From positions 6,851 to 14,277 of the forward strand of contig NZAF01000065.1 of the NCBI GenBank assembly GCA_002686115.1: a stretch of 7,427 nucleotides of DNA, read 5' to 3'. Positions 6,098 through 7,427 of the stretch are shown piece by piece. Numbering within the stretch: the stretch's first letter is position 1; each line of letters starts with the position of its first letter. Under the pieces are notes generated by a model, which did not search any database, was not told the origin of the DNA, and worked only from the letters and a program-made list of their open reading frames with translations. The position numbers and the translations under genes were made by a program. This stretch comes from Halobacteriovorax sp. Its GTDB lineage: Bacteria; Bdellovibrionota; Bacteriovoracia; Bacteriovoracales; Bacteriovoracaceae.

Positions 6098-6138
6098 CCC
6101 TATCTGATTATATATTTGAATTGAATTTGGAGGATATT

Positions 6139-6315
6139 GTGGCAAAGGGACCAAGAGTAGTTATCACATTAGAGTGTACAGAAGCTAGAAAAATTGGAAA
6201 AACTCCTTCTCGTTATACAACAACTAAGAACAAGAAAACTCACCCAGAGAGAATTGAACTTAAGAAGTATAACCCGTTTTTAAGAAAGCACACTGTTCAT
6301 AAAGAAATTAAGTAA
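6139..6315 (+). CDS. rpmG: 50S ribosomal protein bL33 (cysteine-poor, zinc-independent form)
   Basis: This is a complete 58-residue bL33, a small 50S protein near the tRNA exit site. 'ITLECTEARK', 'SRYTTTKNKK' and 'ELKKYNPFLRKHTVHKE' are the family signatures. Only one cysteine (C13) remains; the CxxC pairs of zinc-binding bL33 are replaced by 'CTEA' and 'NPFL', so this is the C-minus form. The frame is open upstream to about 5953, but the true start is GTG at 6139: the protein begins as bL33 normally does ('AKGPR'), and GGAGG (6129-6133) lies 5 bases ahead, an almost ideal ribosome-binding site. The gene is monocistronic, between a promoter-like region and a clear terminator. In many bacteria rpmG is found with rpmB or secE; neither is adjacent on this side. 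Confidence 0.97.
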   Translation: MAKGPRVVITLECTEARKIGKTPSRYTTTKNKKTHPERIELKKYNPFLRKHTVHKEIK

Positions 6316-6343
6316 TTTTAATTGATAATTTGTTTTTGATATT

Positions 6344-6369
6344 GCCCGATTTAATAATCGGGCTTTTTT
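6344..6369 (+). terminator. Rho-independent terminator of rpmG
   Basis: GCCCGATT (6344-6351) and AATCGGGC (6356-6363) form a perfect 8-bp stem with a TAAT loop, followed directly by TTTTTT (6364-6369). It begins 28 bases after the rpmG stop and isolates rpmG from the signalling gene downstream. Confidence 0.94.
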
Positions 6370-6425
6370 GTTTGTAAGTCACTGAAAATCCATTATTTGT
6401 TCTCTTCTATCTAGGCTTTTTTACT

Positions 6426-6452
6426 TAATATTAACTCCCAAAACACCGATAA
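6426..6452 (+). promoter_or_regulatory. Putative FliA (sigma-28) promoter of the HD-type signalling gene
   Basis: ACCGATAA at 6445-6452 matches 7 of 8 bases of the flagellar sigma-28 -10 element GCCGATAA. Exactly 11 bases upstream, TAATATTA (6426-6433) matches 5 of 8 of the -35 element TAAAGTTT. Transcription would start near 6460, before the ribosome-binding site AAGGGG (6472-6477). The same DNA can be read as a sigma-70 promoter (TTAATA 6425-6430, 17 bases, GATAAT 6448-6453), so the sigma assignment is open, while the presence of a promoter is likely. Confidence 0.45.
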
Positions 6453-6485
6453 TACCTTTAATATAGTGATTAAGGGGAATTCTTC

Positions 6486-7427
6486 TTGGCGTTAAAAGTA
6501 TTATTAGTAGATCCTGATGAAGAGTGGTTAGCATCCGCATCAGAGTTCTTTAAAAATGCACTTTATCAAACTAAGGCCGTTTCAAATGGAAAGGACGCCC
6601 AGCTTGCGCTCTATAACGACAAGTTCTTCGCAGTTATTCTTAACTACTCTGTTAAAAATCATAATGGTCTTCAAGTTTTAAAATTTATTCGAACAAACCA
6701 TCCAAGCCAAAAAGTCATTCTTGTTTTTAATGATGAAGAAACAATGGGTGGGCAAGAGAAAGAAGAAAAGTATAAAAAATTAGGGGCAACCGAAATTGCA
6801 GTGAAGCCTTTTGAAATCTCGCATCTTGCAGACCTTCTAGAAGGACATCAGTCCTTAGGTGATTTGATGAGTACTCTTCCAAAAAAAGAAGGAGTATCTG
6901 ATGAGGTTGAGGTTCAAGAGTCTGATAATGAATTTACTGGTGTGAAAATAGATGAATTTTTCTCATCTGCAGCTGTTCTTTTTGATGTCTATGTAAAATT
7001 ATCCAGTGGAAAGTATATTAAGATTTTACATGCCGGAGATACTTTTTCTCAAGAAAGAATAGATAAGTACAAAAATGATAAGGGAGTAGAGTTCTTATAC
7101 TTCCATACGAAAGATCGAAGAAAGTATGTTCAATACAATAATTTTATCGCTAAGAAATTAATCTCTAATAAGAATATCACTGGGATGACAAAAATTGTTC
7201 AGTTAAAGAATGTTGCTGATAAGTATCTTGAAGAAGTTTATACGGAGGGAATGAAGCCACAGGTGATTGAGCAAGGAAAAGAAATCGTTAATAACGTTTT
7301 TAATTTTGTTGAAAAACAAAATGATCTTCATCAAGTCCTTAAAGACTTTCAAGCATTTGATGCTGAGGCATATGAGCATAGCTTTATGGTTAGTGTCTTT
7401 GCAACTTCAATTATTAAGCAATTTGAT
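6486..7427 (+). CDS. Pseudo-receiver plus HD-domain signalling protein (HD-GYP-like), 3' end outside window
   Basis: A TTG start at 6486 opens a frame that runs to the window edge (314 codons seen). An in-frame stop at 6471-6473, the ribosome-binding site AAGGGG (6472-6477) and the receiver-type opening 'LKVLLVDPDEEW' fix this start; no nearby in-frame ATG exists. Residues 3-118 form a receiver domain with acidic residues D9 and D11 and the conserved K107 in 'VKPFE', but the phosphoacceptor position is N53 ('AVILNYSV'), so ordinary phosphorylation is not expected. After an acidic linker, residues 156-225 ('DVYVKLSSGKYIKILHAGD', 'GVEFLYFHTKD') form the module often found ahead of HD-GYP or HD domains in delta-type bacteria. 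A helical stretch follows, and 'AYEHSFMVSVFATSI' with H298 looks like the start of an HD hydrolase domain. The family would break down cyclic di-GMP or act as a regulatory HD protein; the HD and GYP residues are off-window, so activity is unproven. Confidence 0.85.
   Translation, partial: MALKVLLVDPDEEWLASASEFFKNALYQTKAVSNGKDAQLALYNDKFFAVILNYSVKNHNGLQVLKFIRTNHPSQKVILVFNDEETMGGQEKEEKYKKLGATEIAVKPFEISHLADLLEGHQSLGDLMSTLPKKEGVSDEVEVQESDNEFTGVKIDEFFSSAAVLFDVYVKLSSGKYIKILHAGDTFSQERIDKYKNDKGVEFLYFHTKDRRKYVQYNNFIAKKLISNKNITGMTKIVQLKNVADKYLEEVYTEGMKPQVIEQGKEIVNNVFNFVEKQNDLHQVLKDFQAFDAEAYEHSFMVSVFATSIIKQFD

Noticed and set aside
5953..6138. Upstream in-frame extension of rpmG beginning with ATG at 5953
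   Set aside because: It runs antisense through the Cys-tail gene and the promoter spacer. The bL33 signature begins at GTG 6139, directly after an ideal GGAGG site.
1..7427. CRISPR array, insertion sequence, tRNA, rRNA or defence system
   Set aside because: No spaced direct repeats, transposase, terminal repeats, cloverleaf or rRNA-like stretch was found, and all sizeable genes have housekeeping, enzyme or signalling signatures.

Overview
The window is an AT-rich bacterial chromosomal segment with tightly packed genes on both strands. Its gene content and protein style (Lys/Phe/Ser-rich proteins, cholesterol-oxidase-like GMC enzyme, PhoD-type phosphatase, many exported proteins, an HD-type signalling protein with a degenerate receiver) fit a low-GC member of the Bdellovibrionota, such as the Bacteriovorax/Halobacteriovorax group. 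That placement is an inference from protein style and was not searched. I see no mobile element, CRISPR array, tRNA or rRNA, and nothing that looks like a new defence or conflict system. The interest is in details of otherwise ordinary genes.

Left block (1-2620, + strand): the 3' end of an Rsm22/METTL17-like protein carrying four Fe-S-type cysteines. It overlaps by 17 bases a GMC oxidoreductase of the cholesterol-oxidase type, which has its own compact four-cysteine motif. A small exported protein of unknown function follows 15 bases later. The three probably form one transcript. A SAM-dependent methyltransferase gene (2621-3622, - strand) abuts this block tail to tail with no bases between the two stop codons.

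Middle block (3623-5350): a promoter with a perfect TATAAT box precedes a lipoprotein that looks like a thioredoxin-fold protein without catalytic cysteines. After a 93-base gap containing a small inverted repeat comes an exported PhoD-like metallophosphoesterase. A strong bidirectional terminator closes the block.

Ribosomal block (5373-6369): rpmE2 (type B, cysteine-free bL31) and a 92-residue protein with a C-terminal Cys-x-x-Cys tail lie on the - strand. They diverge from rpmG (bL33, also lacking the zinc cysteines) on the + strand. The divergent spacer holds a perfect 12-bp palindrome whose two halves can each serve as a -35 box, with a -10-like box 17 bp away on each side. A clean terminator follows rpmG.

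Right edge (6486 to end, + strand): the first 314 codons of a TTG-initiated signalling protein. It has a receiver domain with Asn in place of the phosphoacceptor Asp, a middle sensory-like module, and the start of an HD-type domain cut off by the window edge. Its upstream region contains a good match to a FliA (sigma-28) flagellar promoter, which suggests a link to motility.
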